From Puccinellia tenuiflora (Eukaryota > Streptophyta > Magnoliopsida > Poales > Poaceae): a stretch of DNA of 64,000 nt. The notes under the pieces are model-generated. The model ran no database searches. It saw only the letters and a program-made list of their open reading frames with translations, and had not been told where the DNA came from. Positions within the stretch are counted from its first letter, which is position 1, and each line of letters begins with the position of its first letter. Location of the stretch: NCBI GenBank assembly GCA_012064385.1, contig QRDG01000139.1, positions 803,677-867,676 on the forward strand, written 5' to 3'. This document shows, one piece after another, positions 44,872 through 55,735 of the stretch. The translations under genes were made by a program, and so were the position numbers.

Positions 44872-47071
44872 ACGCCTGTGCTGACTCTGCTTGTCGTTGG
44901 TTCGGTCACAAAGACCATGTAACTCTGGTGAGGTTCTCGGTATTGATTTTGCCGACTCGGGCCAGCGTTGTTGCCGGGGTAGTTGGAGTTGTTGTAGGTG
45001 TTGGCCATGTTGGCCACTTGGTTGACATCTTCAGGCCTTGCCTGGGCGTTCACCGGGATAGCGTTCGCACCCGTGAGTGATGCGGGTGAGTTGCCGGGCC
45101 GGTGTTCTCCTGCGGGCGCCTGTTCCGGCTGCAGTTCCGGTTTGAGTGCTGAGCCGGTCTGCTGGGGTGCTTGGTGTGGTAGCTGCAGGGATCATTCGGC
45201 ATCGTCCCACTGGGGTTAGCCCACTGCCTCTTGTCGCCGTTCCATGGCTTCCTCTCGCCATTCCACGGTCTTCTTTCGCCGTCCCACGGCCTCCTTCCTT
45301 CCGAGTTCTGGCCCCACGCTGGACCGTCATTCTTCTGTCTCTGGCTGCTGCCGGCACCCATCTGATCTTGGTCGATGGCAGCAACCTGGTATGACCCATA
45401 CCGGTAATCCGGCCTCTCTTCCCTTCTCTTTCCTCGGTAATCCGAGCGATCACCTCGCCGACCCGATCTGTCTCTGTCGACCGGGGCCAGTAAGGGCTGT
45501 GTCGGATCACCCAAAGCATAGCTATCAGCAATTGACATCGTCTCGGCCAAGGTGGCCGGCATCTCCCTCTGGAGTCTCTGCCAAAGCATGGAGCCATGTC
45601 GGCATCCTTGCGCAAACCAGGCAATGGCTTGTGACTCAATCACTCCTTCACAGGAGTTCCGGATCGTGCTCCACCGGGTTAGATATTCCCGGTCTGTTTC
45701 GTCTTCTCGCTGCCGACACATGGACAGCTGCTGAGGTCGATTCGGCCTCTTGTAAGTACTGGAGAAGTTGCTGACGAAGGCGTCGGAGAAGTCGAGCCAG
45801 CAGTCAATGCTGTTCTCCTCCAGGTTGTTCAGCCAGATCCGGGCTGGTCCTTCAAGCATTTGCGGCACATACCGCACTGCCCATCTGCGACTTCCGCCGG
45901 CAATGTGCACAGCGGTGACATAGTCTGTCAGCCAGTCCTCCGGCTTGGTGCTGCCGTCATACGTCTTGGCACCCCGAGGTAACTGGAAATTCGGCACTGG
46001 TGCCTGCTTCATGATCCGGGGTCCAAAACATGCCGGACCCGGCGGGCCTTGCTCCTCCAGCAGTTCAGACAGATAGATTCTGTCCAGCTTGTTGCGTACA
46101 TCGTGAGCCGGCAACTGGCGAGTTCCCAGCCTTGCGCCGAGTGCACCCTCGGACGCCAAATCTCGGTATCTTGTGTACCCGGCCCGCTCCATGGCCGAGT
46201 AACCATCATCATATCGGTCTGCGGCCGGCTCGGCATACCCGGCACCCGCTTGACGACGAGGTGGAATGGGTACCGGATACCGAGGTGGCTGACCTTGATT
46301 CGCCGGGATAACTTGGTTCTCTTCCTGCCTGCCCTGGGCGGGTCCTGACTTTCCCCGACCATCATTGCCTTGCTCGGCTACTTTCTTTCCGGCATAGGCC
46401 GGATCGTACGCTTGTATCTGCTTGTTCTTGCCAGAGTTCACACTCTGGCCTCTGCTCCTACCGACATACGGCGAGGAGGCCTGTCCCTTGGACATTCCTC
46501 CGGCTCCACCATCCGAGTGAAGGAACCGAGATCCCCCCGCATCCGGGTTAGCCTTGCGATAGGCCTCGTTCTGTCGGTTAGCGACAGCCACCAACTCATT
46601 GACTCGGTCCTGCTGCCTACTGCGAGCTTCACCGGATAAACCGGCCAACTCGGCTATGGCTGCCTCTGCCGCCCTAAGGTTCTTTCCGGGCGTGCTGTAT
46701 CTCGGCTTTTCGGCCGACACATGACTAGCAGTTCTAGCAGATCTAGCTCTACCATCTCTAGCTATCTCTGCATTAAGGTCTCTACCTCGGGCACGCACCT
46801 CGTCGATGCGACTAACTGGGTCTGCTGCTGGAGTAAAACCATGAGCCGAGTTATACTCACGCATTGATATGTCGAACTCCTGCCTGACTCGGGCCACCTC
46901 CTGGGCTTCTCGGAGTATCTCCTGGCGCTGCTGCTCCAACTCCGCCTGAGTCAGAGCAACATCTGCACCCGGTTTCTCCAAGGGCAGACGCCCTGTTCTT
47001 GCCGACCTGGTGCCGGGGTCAGCCTCACCAACTATGGCTTTGCCGACACCGACGCCCGGGGCGGTCATCAT
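44868..47071 (-). pseudogene. Tat-B gag polyprotein
   Basis: The first good start after the primer site is MMTAPGVGVGKAIVG (47071). A long N-terminal part with a coiled coil (VRQEFDISMREYNSAHGF) and Arg/Gly-rich segments precedes the capsid-like gag region: VPNFQLPRGAKTYDGSTKPE, WLNNLEENSIDCWLDFSDAF, SNFSSTYKRP and a WFAQGC block (~46000-45560). A charged RRPWDGERRPWNGERKPWNG repeat follows. A Cys/His-containing segment (~45130) is in a disturbed frame. Frame changes at ~45100 and ~44890 separate gag from the protease. Role: particle shell and RNA packaging. Confidence 0.85.
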
Positions 47072-47375
47072 GACTTCCACGCAACTAGCGGGGCGAGCGG
47101 TACGCCGGCCGCGAGCTGCGCAGACTGCGGGTGGATCCGCTCCCAGCTGCACCCTTTCGGGGAACCTGCAAGGGACCTCGGTGGCGACGTAGACCGTGAG
47201 CGCGCCGAAGTCGATGAGGCATCCGTTCCGGGGCAGTGGCCTGCTGCCGAAGCAGCCTGCGTTGTCGCTGATGACGTTGAGGGAGCCGAATCTGTGGACA
47301 AGGCCACAGACCACGCGCTCACCCGACGCGATGATAGAGCCCGTCCGGATGAAAACTCCAGCCAGCGCCGCTGCT

Positions 47376-47394
47376 GGCCCCACGGTGGGCGCCA
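47376..47394 (-). other. Primer-binding site of Tat-B (TGGCGCC type)
   Basis: Minus-strand TGGCGCCCACCGTGGGGCC, two bases inside the 5' LTR. This primer string is common in grass Tat-type elements. I cannot name the tRNA with certainty. Confidence 0.85.
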
Positions 47395-47396
47395 AC

Positions 47397-48303
47397 TGTC
47401 GTGGTGGTGTCACGGCAGATGCCATAGGATGGCTTGATGTGTGGGGCCGATGGACGCTGGAGGCACCCGGGGAGGGCTTGCGCACACGAACACGCACACA
47501 GAGAACACAGCTCACACACACACACACACGGTTTTACCCAGGTTCGGGGATCTCGTGAGGAGATAACACCCCTACTCCTGCCTATCCGATCTGTATATCT
47601 GGATTATCACAGTATTACAAGCCGCTCCTTGAGCTCTACGCGATGAACAACAGGCTCCAAGCTCCTACCGAGTCTCGGCGCTGCCCTCTGGCTCTCTACT
47701 GCCTACGAAAGAAATGAGTTAATGTTTGTGCGTGGAGCAAGTATGCGTGCCTGCGTGCCCGTAAGAGGAGCCCCTGGTGCTCCTTATAAAGGGAAGCCCA
47801 GGGCACAAGTTAGGGCTGACATCAGTGCTGGCGTAGCCCGGACTGTAGCCACGCCCGGTCCTCTGACCGCTTCCGTCACCGCGCCGTGGCATGTCCCATC
47901 TGTCTCTTCCAACGCACTGCTCCCAGGTACCGCTTCGGTCAGCGGTATGGAGGTCAATCACTCTGGTCAAGTGGCCTCGTCCCATCGTGCAAGTGGCTCT
48001 GCGTCCTGACCCGTGATTGTAGGGACAAGACCTGCGCCTTGACCATGGCCCGAGTAAGCCTCCTTATCCGGCACAGGCATGCCGAATTCCCTGTAACTCG
48101 GTTTCGCCTTCCCTGCACACAAGAAGAACAACGAACGATCCGACATATAACTCGCATGATCCGACATAACAATATGTCGGTTAATCATGACCCGGCCAGC
48201 TCCGAGTAAGCCGGTACAGTTATGTCGGTTTCAGTGACCCGGTCAACACCGAGTCAACCCTTATATCGACGCCTTGCCCATATCCGGGGGTTGCCCCCCG
48301 ACA
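47397..48303 (-). repeat. 5' LTR (right) of Tat-B
   Basis: 907 bp, the same ends as the left LTR (TGTCGGGG...CACGACA on the minus strand), with an AC run at ~47512-47529 and a TATA box at ~47790. Similarity to the left copy stops exactly at CCGACA on both right-hand sides, which sets the boundary. Confidence 0.95.
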
Positions 48304-49697
48304 AGATCCCTTATAAAGGGAGGCCAAAAATATGGCCGTTGGGGCCATTTTCGCGTAGCCAAAAGGAGAGGCCGGCCATCGGGACGGCCAGTCCGGGCAG
48401 AGGCCGGGAGGGCCACGAAGAGGAAGCAGCAGCGCCGCAGTAAGGCCGGCCTCCACCCCGGCCTTGGGCCGGCCTGCGAGCAGGGGGACGGGGAGGTGAC
48501 CGACGCAGCCGGCCTTGAGGCCCGGCCAAGGCCTGGCCAGGAAAGGGAGAAAGGCCGGCGGGGCACCCGACCGCACCCGGCCTTGGGCCGGTCATAGACC
48601 GGCCATGCCGGCAAGGAGGTCGGGGTGGCACCCGAAGCTGCCGGCCACAGACCGGCCTTGGGCCCAGCATCGAGAGAGCCGGAGGCCGGCCTGCTAGGGG
48701 CACCCCTTTTTCTTTCTTTTTCTCTTTTCTGAATAGAAAACGTCCGACACCGAAACGCAATAACTTTTGCAAATAAACTCCATTTTCGATAATCTTGTAC
48801 TCGTTGGAATTACCACAACGTTCACAACAAGATTATGCAGAGAAACATCATAGTTCAACAAGGGAGGATAAAACCAAAAGATGAAAGGTAAAACCTTTCT
48901 ATTGAAAACCGGAAGCACAATATCTTTTGCAAATGAAGTCCGCATGACGTGAAAACAATTTTGTTGGAAAGAGGACGAGAAATGCAATCAATAAAAAGTG
49001 AAAATATTGAAACCAAGCAAGGGAGATTTTGCAAAAGGGTTGGAATGGTGAACCTTCCATACGGATGAACCGGCAAAATCTCCAATACCGAAAACGCAAT
49101 AGAAGACGCAGACGAAAATCGTTTTCGGTGAACTTGGCCGTGTCATGACAAGCTCGACAAGTACCATGACCACACCACGATAAGAGCCAAATAAGAACCA
49201 ATAAATATGATGCAAATGATACAAAGGTTTGAGCTCTCCACGAACGATATGATCAAGATACTCGGTCGAGAGCCCCTCGCGATAGTACGGTTAACTATCC
49301 TATAATCCGGTGTCTCACTAACATCATGAGACCGGTAAAATAGAAACCCTATCAAGATCATACATTTTCCTTGTGCATAATCCACTTGAGCTAGATGATG
49401 ATGATCTTTGTCTTCTCAAGTTGGACCACCTTTCTTGATTGCGCTTTGTTTGGTGAAGACTCGCTAATAGCTCCCCCATACACCAATATGGGAGAGGCAC
49501 TCTTCGGCATATCTTCACTTGGACTTTCGTGTTGATAAACCTGCACTTAGCATTCATCAACATACAATCTTCTTCCCATAGCCTTGACACCAACATATAG
49601 AGATCAAGCAACGCATATGGACACAACCTACAAGTAGCTCAATACAAACATTAGTCCATAGAGATTGTCATTAATTACCAAAACCACACATGGGGGC
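48304..49697 (-). repeat. Truncated minus-strand LTR remnant
   Basis: Reading leftwards from 49697 (TGCCCCCATGTGTGG), AT-rich sequence with repeated AATAACTTTTGCAAATAAACTCC-like words leads to a GGCCGG array (48360-48690) and a TATA box (CCCTTTATAAGGG, 48309-48320), where it is cut by the Tat-B LTR. The order (spacer, GGCCGG array, TATA) is that of the U3 part of the LTRs further right. The downstream R-U5 part is absent. No coding sequence. Confidence 0.55.
48360..48690. repeat. GGCCGG-rich array in the LTR remnant
   Basis: Many GGCCGG/CCGGCC words spaced 10-30 bp with variable G/C-rich linkers. No fixed period. Confidence 0.8.
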
Positions 49698-50445
49698 AAC
49701 CATGCTCTTGGACGGTGGATAGTGGCGCATCCCTACATATGACCAGAAGCAAGGACTTGGTAGAAGCATTGGAACCTCCTCAATCTCATGCTACTCATGT
49801 CCGTATTGGAGATGGATCTCATCTTAAGGTATTGGGACGAGGCAAGGTGGTTGTCTCTCATGATACATCCATCAAGAATGCCCTCCTTGTTGAGTCCCTT
49901 GGATTTAGCTTACTCTCCGTTTATCAACTATCTCTTTAAGGTTTAGGAATTTACTTTGATGACATCAACGTGCTTGTTGTTTGGAAGAAGTCTCATAAAT
50001 TAGCTTTTGTTGGGCATGTTGAGAACGGCATGTATGTGGTTGACTTCACGAAGGAAACCTCAAGAGTCGCGACATGCCTAATGGCTAAAGTTGATGTGGG
50101 TTGGCTTTGGCACTGCCGGCTAGCCCACACCTATAGGAGAACTCTCTCCGAACTTCAAAGCGGTGGTCATATTCTTGGACTAACCGATATTAAGTTTCCA
50201 AAAGATCGTGTGTGTAGCTCATGTGTCCTAGGGAAGTAACATGCAAGTCCACATCCCGCAAAGAACATCATCACTACCACGAAGATTCTCGAGCTTATTC
50301 ATTTGTATCTCTTTGGTCCTCTATCCTATGATAGTCTTGGTGGGAAGAAATATTGTTTGGTGATTGTGGATGATTATTCAAGGTACACATGGGTTTATTT
50401 CTTCAAGAAGAAGAGTGAAACTCAACAAAAGGTGATTTACTTGCA
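49698..50445 (+). pseudogene. Copia pol fragment: protease, gag-pre-integrase, start of integrase
   Basis: The first conserved block is VDSGASLHMT, the Copia protease active site (49713). A frame with ESLGFSLLSVYQLS ends at a stop near 49937. The gag-pre-integrase zinc-finger-like part continues (LWHCRLAHTYRRTL ... CSSCVLGK, 49970-50239). After a stop at 50237, the integrase core begins (KYCLVIVDDYSRYTWVYFFKKKSET, in one frame to ~50435). RT and RNase H are missing and the 5' part is cut. In Copia elements integrase precedes RT, so this is the first third of pol. Confidence 0.85.
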
Positions 50446-51315
50446 TCTTTGGTTCTTACTTGTTCCTCGATCGCAGGTAGAACTAGACCGATTGGTCAGG
50501 CTGATCGTGCTGCTGCAGGATCGGTAACTCCCGGAGATTGGTTTAGCGATTGCATTGGCGCTGCGTACTTGTACGTGGAAGTCGGATCACCAAGGTCGAA
50601 CTCCACCAGAATCGACGTATCTCTATCTCATCGAAAGATCGGACTACCTTAGCCATATCAAGTGGTATCAGATTTCAGGCGGATCGCCAAAGTCTGGCAC
50701 GCTTTGCAGAGCACTTTCGGGAAAAAATTTGAGCCTACCCTCATTTTTCAGTACGGGGATTCTTTTGAGACAGTTGTCATCATAGTGATATTTTTGCAAC
50801 TTTTTCGCGTTTTCAGCGCGTCGCACGCTTCACAGAGCATACCATCTCGCTTTCAGTGCATATTGTTGTGGGTATCTTACTCACGTATCTGTTACTTTTC
50901 TGTGATCTTCACTTATATCTTGCTGTTGAGAGCTGTTTTTGTGTGGCCTCATTGTGCCGCGCCGTGACTTCGTCGGTGCCCTCGGCTCGCGTCTCTAGTA
51001 CGGTCTAGCCTAGGACCAGCACGGTACCGTCGTTGAGCGTTGTTTCAACTTGCATTCCTGTTTTGATTATTGCTATACCATATATAAAGCCGTCCTAAAG
51101 CTCCACAGATTTCTCCTACGTACTTTGTACCTTGCCTGGTGATCGCTTTGTCCAATCTTCGGAGTGCTGATCTTTGTGGTTGCCGTGACGCTCTCCTGCT
51201 TGGTAAGGAACTTGTAAGAGCTTTATATTTTGCTTAACGGATTGCGTGTTTTCTACCACACCCTAGTAGTCGATAGGAACATATACTTGTATTTGTTTCT
51301 TGTTTTCTACTAATC
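50446..51315 (+). other. LTR end, primer site and leader of the first plus-strand Gypsy unit
   Basis: The sequence changes at ~50445 to an LTR U5-like end (TTGCATCTTTGGTTCTTACT...). A primer-like TGGTATCAGA is at 50663-50672, close to the initiator-Met type but lacking the last bases. The rest is untranslated leader ending in TACTAATCATG, the same gag start context as at 54154. The left border of this LTR is not resolved. Confidence 0.5.
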
Positions 51316-51840
51316 ATGTCAGGGGACGAGAAGATCGAAATGACCAACAAGGAGCTGCAGGAGCACTTTGAAAAGATGGTTACGGACCATGCTTTGGACA
51401 CCGAGGACCGGATCCGTGGTGCTATGGACAAGATCTATGGCTTGGAGGTTGCTTTCAATGCGAAGTTCGACGACGTCAACACCACCTTGGCTGAATTGTC
51501 CGGCAAGTTTGATCGCTTGTTGGGACAGTTGCAGCCACCCCACATACCGCCTCCTGTGGTGCAAGGCGCCGCAGTTCCACTGGCAGGTCGTGTACCTCTC
51601 CAGGACCCTCAAGCTTCGGTAGCATCAGCTGCTGGCCATGTCGTCAATCCCGTCGAGCATGGTGAAGGATACGCAGCGGACGCCGAATATCCACCGGGTC
51701 GTCCACATGTACATCCACGCAACCTTGCACACCGGCAGCAAGCGCAGGTACGTGAAGACGACCATGTTGCTAAACTGAAATTAGTTATTCCACCTTTTGA
51801 GGGTCGCTATAATCCTGAATTGCTTGCATGCTATGGATGA
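51316..51840 (+). pseudogene. gag N-terminal fragment of the first unit
   Basis: Starts MSGDEKIEMTNKELQEHF. A coiled-coil N-terminus leads to a Pro-rich linker and the start of a gag capsid region (LKLVIPPFEGRYNPE). The homology ends there and the frame stops at 51840. The remaining gag and pol have been replaced by an unrelated reading frame that overlaps this end in another frame (+1). Confidence 0.7.
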
Positions 51841-53614
51841 TCCTTTTGATGTCACCTATGATTCTTTCATATTCCCATGTGATACCTTGTTTCAAACCAA
51901 TGTTGATCATGCAGAATTATCTATTTGTGATGATCTTTCCATATCCATGCCTTGCTATGAATCTTTCCAATTTTCGCCCATTGTTGCATGCAATTTGACG
52001 AACACTTTCTCTTTCATATGTGTTGCTTGCAATGATGATGAAATTCTTGACAATGAGTTTGCCCCCATAGCTTTCTCACATTTTGGTGATTTGCCTTGTT
52101 TGAGTGTTGAGTTTGTTTCTTTCTTCGTTTTGCATGTTGCCCATGCGCATACTTCATATATTCAATTTGATTGTAGTGCGTTTGGTGATGTGGAAATGAA
52201 GAGATGCGTCATAATGGATGATGCATTCATGTACCATGCACACAATTTCTTTTTATGGAATTTCGTGTGTAATGGCTCACGCTTCATAATGTCAACCTCA
52301 ATTGAGCATGAGTTGACAAAAAGAGCTCTTGAGAGCATTTTCCATGAGAGTTGTGGATCCAATCCACCTCTATGTCCTTTTCCATGTTTTGCATCGAACA
52401 AATTGAACAATTGCTCTTTCCTTTGGTTCGCGTGCAAACATGTGAGTGCTTTGGTTTTCCTTTGTGACTTTCATGCTCCCTTGATCTTCCTTGTCGATGA
52501 TTTATGTGTTGCAAAAAGTATGATGAACAATTGTTCTTTCCGTTGGCTTATTTGCAACCATAATGATAGTTTGAGCATATCTTGTCATGAGGCCTTTGGA
52601 TATTGTCTTATTGGTGTTGCAACAAAATCGATGAAAATTTGCTCTTCTCTTTACTTTGTTTGCACCCATGATGGCGATGATAAGAGCCTCCCTCAATTTG
52701 TGTGGTTCACAAACTTTTCCTTCCGATGCTTTGAATGCAATGGACTTCATATGGTTCACAATGAGAAAGGTATCTTAGCCTTCTCCACTTTTCTTGGAGA
52801 TTTTGTGTTCCCCACTTTTGAGGATGTTTCGAAGAGTTGCTTTCCCAATGAACTTGCTTTTGAACTACATTCTATACATGTGTGTTGTGCTAACGGTGTT
52901 ATGAATAAATTTGGACATGTCGTCAATGATGTGCTCCTCTATCATGCACACACATATTTTGCTTGGTCTTTGGTGCGTATAGGTAACAAGAGCTACATGG
53001 CGACTTCCATTTCAACGTCAAGCCATCTATCTCCTTCACATGATGAGGACGTGCTAGCATCGAGGACGACGCTTTTCGAAGGAGGGGGAGATGATGTAGC
53101 CCAACCCACGTCCATCACCATGTCATGCGCTTCAACATACGACAAGCCACCAAGGACTCCAAAGGGTGGCGAGGAACTCCATGGACTCCAATCAACTAAG
53201 GCATACGCGTGGATGAGAAGGAAGCGTCATGGACAAGGAGAGGAAGAAGGAGGCGAAGACAGGCAGGCCGGCCTCCAGCCTGGCCTAGGCCGGCCCCCAG
53301 GCCGGCATCCCACCAGAGCCAGCCGGCCTTCCAGCCGGCCTAGGCCGGCCCCAGACCGGCACCCAACCAGAGCCGGCCCAGGCCGGCCCCCAGGCCGGCA
53401 CCCCTCCAGACGCTGCCGGCCTCCAGGCCGGGCCTCCTCCAGACACCGCCGGCCTCTAGGCCGGCCCAGGCCGGCCCAGGCCGGACCCCCACCTTTCTCC
53501 CCCCTTTGTACTAAGACTATAAATAGCTTTCCCCCTTTTCCATTTGAGGTAGAGAAGAATGAACTAGAGTTGAGCGTTGCTCCTTCCCGTGATGGGTTCC
53601 TCCGAGGAGGATGA
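51833..53614 (+). CDS. Unrecognised Cys/Phe-rich ORF replacing gag-pol in a non-autonomous Gypsy unit
   Basis: An uninterrupted frame; I prefer the ATG at 51833 (MDDPFDVTYDSF), with an in-frame ATG at 51797 as alternative. About 400 residues (to ~53020) match no domain I know. They are rich in Cys, Phe, His and Asp and repeat a pattern of aromatic-x-x-C: CSFLWFACKH, CSFRWLICNH, CSSLYFVCTH, FSFICVACND, FSFRCFECN. A longer duplication pairs residues 146-168 and 382-405 (numbered from 51797): YHAHxxFxW...VxxGxxxxMxTSI. There is no clear signal peptide or transmembrane pattern. From ~53020 the frame enters a pol C-terminal remnant (SRTTLFEGGGDD, as in element C), the polypurine tract and the LTR, where the rest is low-complexity. 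An intact 1.2-kb frame beside decayed gag suggests recent capture or selection. Function unknown. Confidence 0.6.
   Translation: MDDPFDVTYDSFIFPCDTLFQTNVDHAELSICDDLSISMPCYESFQFSPIVACNLTNTFSFICVACNDDEILDNEFAPIAFSHFGDLPCLSVEFVSFFVLHVAHAHTSYIQFDCSAFGDVEMKRCVIMDDAFMYHAHNFFLWNFVCNGSRFIMSTSIEHELTKRALESIFHESCGSNPPLCPFPCFASNKLNNCSFLWFACKHVSALVFLCDFHAPLIFLVDDLCVAKSMMNNCSFRWLICNHNDSLSISCHEAFGYCLIGVATKSMKICSSLYFVCTHDGDDKSLPQFVWFTNFSFRCFECNGLHMVHNEKGILAFSTFLGDFVFPTFEDVSKSCFPNELAFELHSIHVCCANGVMNKFGHVVNDVLLYHAHTYFAWSLVRIGNKSYMATSISTSSHLSPSHDEDVLASRTTLFEGGGDDVAQPTSITMSCASTYDKPPRTPKGGEELHGLQSTKAYAWMRRKRHGQGEEEGGEDRQAGLQPGLGRPPGRHPTRASRPSSRPRPAPDRHPTRAGPGRPPGRHPSRRCRPPGRASSRHRRPLGRPRPAQAGPPPFSPLCTKTINSFPPFPFEVEKNELELSVAPSRDGFLRGG
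53079..53094 (+). other. Polypurine tract of the first plus-strand unit
   Basis: AAGGAGGGGGAGATGA directly before the LTR start TGTAGCCC. The same sequence type precedes the element C LTR in the opposite orientation. Confidence 0.8.
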
Positions 53615-53934
53615 TGAATCTCTTGTTGTAGCTACTCTTTCACTGAGGTGTCTCTAGTAGTGCAAACCAATCTTTCCCTTGTGGATTCTATTGGATCGGT
53701 GGACCGGCCGGTAAGAGAAATCGGTTTCATTAAGCGTGTTGTTGACTTGGGTTTTGGGATCCGGAGGTTGCTCCGTTGGGGGTTTGTTGCCGGGTGATTC
53801 TCCCTCGTAGGCTTCGCGAGTTATCCCCCACGAATTTGCCCTTTTCCTCTCGTGTTCTTCGTTTCCACCTCCATGTTCTTCGTGTTCATCCTCTTTTCCC
53901 CTCAAATCCGTGAAGATCGGGCCAACCCCCTACA
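53095..53934 (+). repeat. LTR between the first and second plus-strand units
   Basis: Starts TGTAGCCCAACCCACG and ends GGGCCAACCCCCTACA (840 bp). Contains a GGCCGG array (53264-53490), TATA box CTATAAATAG (53517-53526) and a U5 with GTGAAGATCGGGCCA. It resembles the LTR at 55736-56554 outside the array. No primer site follows directly. Confidence 0.85.
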
Positions 53935-54153
53935 TCACAACCAAGCTCCACCATATACCCTTGCTTGTCGTGTGATACTTTCGGACCCTCGGTATTCGCT
54001 TTGTTACATCCGTGCACGCACCGTTTGTCTACCAGATTGGTAAGTACTTTTTATTCACTTTGGAACGGTAAGATTCACCTTTCTTTCAGTTTGGAGTGAG
54101 TTGTGAGAGTACCCACCCAAAATACTATTTTTGTTTGCACTAACCTACTAATC

Positions 54154-55625
54154 ATGTCTCTCGAGGATGTTGATGTGCAGGCAAGGAAGGATCCTATGGC
54201 TGTTGTGCATTGGAATGAGTATGATGCACTTCGTGACACATTGCAACGCAAGATCACTACTGAAATTGACCCATTAAATGATGAGCTGCAATGTCTTGGG
54301 GTGCAAGTTGATGGAGTCGCAGCCATGGCAGAGGCAACACAAGCTCAAGTTACAACTTTACAAACATCCATTGATGCATTGACACAGCAAGTCACGGAGC
54401 TGCGTACATTCTTTCAACACAACCGAGTTGTAAACATGGTGTCAATGGCGAAGATTAACATGTTGCTGCTGGCCAGGGCGACAACCAAGAACAGTTTGGC
54501 CATGGAGGTGGTCGAGGTGGTCGTGGACGTGGTGGTCGTGCTGGTGCTGTACTAGGACGTAGTTTTGCTCCTATTGGTGCACATCGGCACCTAGATTTTG
54601 CTGCTGCTCCACATAATAGAGAGGATGACGGGCTGGGTAAGCCTAAATTCTCTATCCCACAATTTACGGGGTCTCCTGATGTTGAAGAATATCTCATTTG
54701 GGAGCTGAAGATAGATTAATTGTGGACGTTGCATGACAATACGGAGGACCGAAAAATCAAGTTAGCATCCTCTGAATTTGATGGTTATGCATTGCGTTGG
54801 TGGGATCACCTTGTCCGTATCAGGGAAGAAGATGGAGAGCTGCCCATTGTTACATGGAGAACTATGAAGGGAGTGATGCGGGACAGATTTGTTCCACGCA
54901 ATTATATTCGTTCTCTTTATGATAAGCTATAGCAATTAAGGCAAGGTACCAAGACCGTGACAGAATACTTCCAAGAGATGGAGGTGATCATGCAGCGTGC
55001 TCGCGTTCGTGAACAGCCAGAGCAGACCATGCAGTGTTTCCTCGCAGGTTTGCAATTTAAAATCAAGAGCATCGTTAGGCATCACCAATACCATTATATG
55101 AATGACTTCCTACATCATGCACTTGAAGCTGAGGCACAGCTAGCCGAAGAAGCACACTATTTAGCACATGCTACCACTCGTAGTAGGTTTACTCAACCTG
55201 CTGCAAGCACGCCACAACAGTCCAATAATTCCAATTTTCGTGGCACCTCTTCAAGCACGCAAGAATCCGGTGTTTCAAGAGCAAAGACAGCCGCACAACC
55301 TGCTACTAGTGCTGCTGGTTCCTCTATTTCTACAGCCCGCAACAGAGACATGAAGTGTCATACTTGTCGAGGCAAAGGGCACTTCAAGAGAGAGTGTCCA
55401 AATAAAAAGGTTATGATAGTGAATGAGGATAATGAGTATGAAACCGGTGATGATGCTGATCCTGAGTGCGATGATTTGGATGATAATGGGTACTCAAGTG
55501 ATAGTGCCCTTGATGCCTATGCCACACATTTACCCACTATAGTTTGTTCTCAAAACACACTACATGTCAAGCAAATTTCTGAAGATCAGCGTTTGCTCTT
55601 CCCTCATCTCACTTCTGGTGGCTAA
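54154..55625 (+). pseudogene. gag of the second plus-strand unit
   Basis: Start MSLEDVDVQARKD. A coiled coil and a frame-shifted Arg/Gly segment (~54500) precede the capsid region (KPKFSIPQFTG; YALRWWDHLVRI; MRDRFVPRNYI; VTEYFQEMEVIM), interrupted by stops at ~54718 and ~54930. A zinc knuckle CHTCRGKGHFKREC (55357-55400) and an acidic tail close the frame at 55625. No protease or RT follows in this orientation. Confidence 0.85.
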
Positions 55626-55735
55626 CAAAACTACTCCATGGGTAACCCTCTTCATTTTTCCACTCATATTTGGCTTGTGGCTCTCGCTCGCGTGAAGGTG
55701 CTTCTCTCTCTCACCACTCATCTCACTAGAAGTGA
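55597..55735 (-). pseudogene. Short inverted pol fragment (protease-RT linker)
   Basis: On the minus strand this codes EMSGEREKHLHASESHKP and MKRVTHGVVLLATRSEMRE, matching the protease-RT linker of element C (60222-60357), but it lies antisense to the gag in front of it and to the LTR behind it. It occupies the place where pol and the polypurine tract would be expected. Confidence 0.8.

Larger units (their letters stand above)
33831..48303 (-). mobile_element. Tat-B: Tat-lineage Ty3/Gypsy retrotransposon with antisense gene
   Basis: Two ~906-bp LTRs (33831-34736 and 47397-48303), a TGGCGCC-type primer site beside the right LTR, gag, and PR-RT-RNase H-archaeal-type RNase H-integrase, all on the minus strand. 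Between integrase and the 3' LTR is a plus-strand gene with introns. The dual RNase H and the antisense ORF identify the Tat lineage. Flanking 5-mers differ (AGGTG left, AGATC right), and the flanks are different elements, so this is not a simple insertion. Pol and gag each carry several breaks. Confidence 0.9.

Noticed and set aside
48304..48720. Continuation of the CACTA element on the far side of Tat-B
   Set aside because: No TNP2 N-terminal sequence or CACTA terminus is visible. The order of array and TATA box is that of an LTR.
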